NCBI GenBank assembly: GCA_035798135.1
Contig: JAPFBR010000003.1
Location: forward strand, 186,001-250,000
Source: Sediminicola sp035798135
GTDB lineage: Bacteria > Bacteroidota > Bacteroidia > Flavobacteriales > Flavobacteriaceae
DNA length: 64,000 nucleotides
Reading direction: 5' to 3'
Made by a program: the position numbers and the translations under genes. Shown here one piece after another: positions 63,709 through 64,000 of the stretch; within the stretch, counting starts at the first letter, position 1; every line of letters begins with the position of its first letter. The notes below the pieces were generated by a model. It saw nothing but the letters and a program-made list of their open reading frames with translations, searched no databases and had not been told where the DNA came from.

Positions 63709-64000
63709 AATATTTTTTAACCCTTTTAGTCCTGGGATTAGCCTTGGTATCCTGTCAAGAAGCAGTACCGAGAAGACCTATAAAAGTACGGACAGGTAGT
63801 TTTTTTAAAGAAACCATAAAACGGAACAAAGAACTACTTGCCCAAGAAGAAAAATTGATCAAGGAAATCATAGCCCATGATACAGCACATACCTATTTGA
63901 GCAGTTCACAGGGCTCATGGTATTACTATGAAATAAAAAATGATTCCGTATCCTATACTCCAAAACCGGATGATTTGGTGAGCCTTACTTACAATGTGGT
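63705..64000 (+). CDS. gldI: Gliding-motility lipoprotein GldI, FKBP-type prolyl isomerase (partial)
   Basis: The first 98 codons are in the window. The product starts with a lipoprotein signal (LALVSC, Cys17) and continues with TYLSSSQGSWYYYEIKN and KPDDLVSLTYNVV, which lead into an FKBP-type peptidyl-prolyl isomerase domain beyond the window. GldI-type proteins are thought to help fold envelope proteins needed for gliding and T9SS function. It overlaps nrnA by 4 bases, so the two are coupled. The match to GldI rests on this N-terminal part only. Confidence 0.8.
   Translation, partial: MKYFLTLLVLGLALVSCQEAVPRRPIKVRTGSFFKETIKRNKELLAQEEKLIKEIIAHDTAHTYLSSSQGSWYYYEIKNDSVSYTPKPDDLVSLTYNV

Overview
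The window is a chromosomal segment of a marine-type member of the Bacteroidota, most likely a flavobacterium. The evidence is a giant adhesin with a type B type IX secretion (T9SS) C-terminal domain, a gldI start at the right edge, Bacteroidota promoter boxes (TTG, 18-21 bases, TAnnTTTG) at several genes, and gene orders typical of the group (parA-parB-DUF5683-dapB-lepB, ribH next to a small membrane protein and mutL). An ice-binding (DUF3494) lipoprotein suggests a cold or seasonally icy habitat. No phage, insertion sequence or CRISPR array was seen.

Positions 1-24.4 kb are accessory-like. A leftward copper/silver efflux operon (HYC_CC_PP-type small protein, CusA/CzcA-type RND pump, TolC-type channel, a multicopper oxidase fused to a CopB-like barrel, then a cut-off lipoprotein) is followed by a leftward signalling operon: an AraC-type regulator, a hybrid kinase with a long 21-residue repeat, and a lone receiver protein. 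Next come the ice-binding lipoprotein, a tRNA-Pro(GGG), a decayed DUF5777-like barrel fragment, a three-gene exported operon of unknown function (TPR protein, unknown protein, OmpA-like protein), a TPR-type histidine kinase with its NarL-type regulator, a tandem repeat array, and a tRNA-Pro(TGG) with a broken duplicate beside it.

Positions 24.4-34.6 kb hold a 2,837-residue SprB-like surface adhesin and, divergently, a PQQ-type sugar dehydrogenase with a c-type cytochrome. Positions 34.6-42.4 kb form a peptidoglycan-recycling and amino-sugar locus: murQ with a DeoR-type regulator on the left-going strand, and nagB (fused to a LmbE-like deacetylase), an AmpG-like permease, nagZ and anmK on the right-going strand. 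A repeated operator-like motif lies in the shared intergenic region.

Positions 42.5-64 kb are dense housekeeping genes: udk, an FtsB/DivIC-like gene, both methylmalonyl-CoA mutase subunits, parA, parB, dapB, lepB, a WbqC-like gene, an EEP-family phosphatase, two adjacent rhomboid proteases, mutL, ribH, a TPR protein, recF, a DUF721 gene, ndk, a PhoD-like phosphatase, nrnA and the start of gldI. Many neighbours overlap by 1-20 bases.

The least-explained items are two tandem intergenic arrays with a shared two-hairpin design, each lying 3' of a tRNA-Pro gene, and the broken tRNA-Pro copy. The CopA-CopB-like fusion, the possible use of a fused LmbE domain as a replacement for NagA, and the uncharacterised exported operon also deserve attention.
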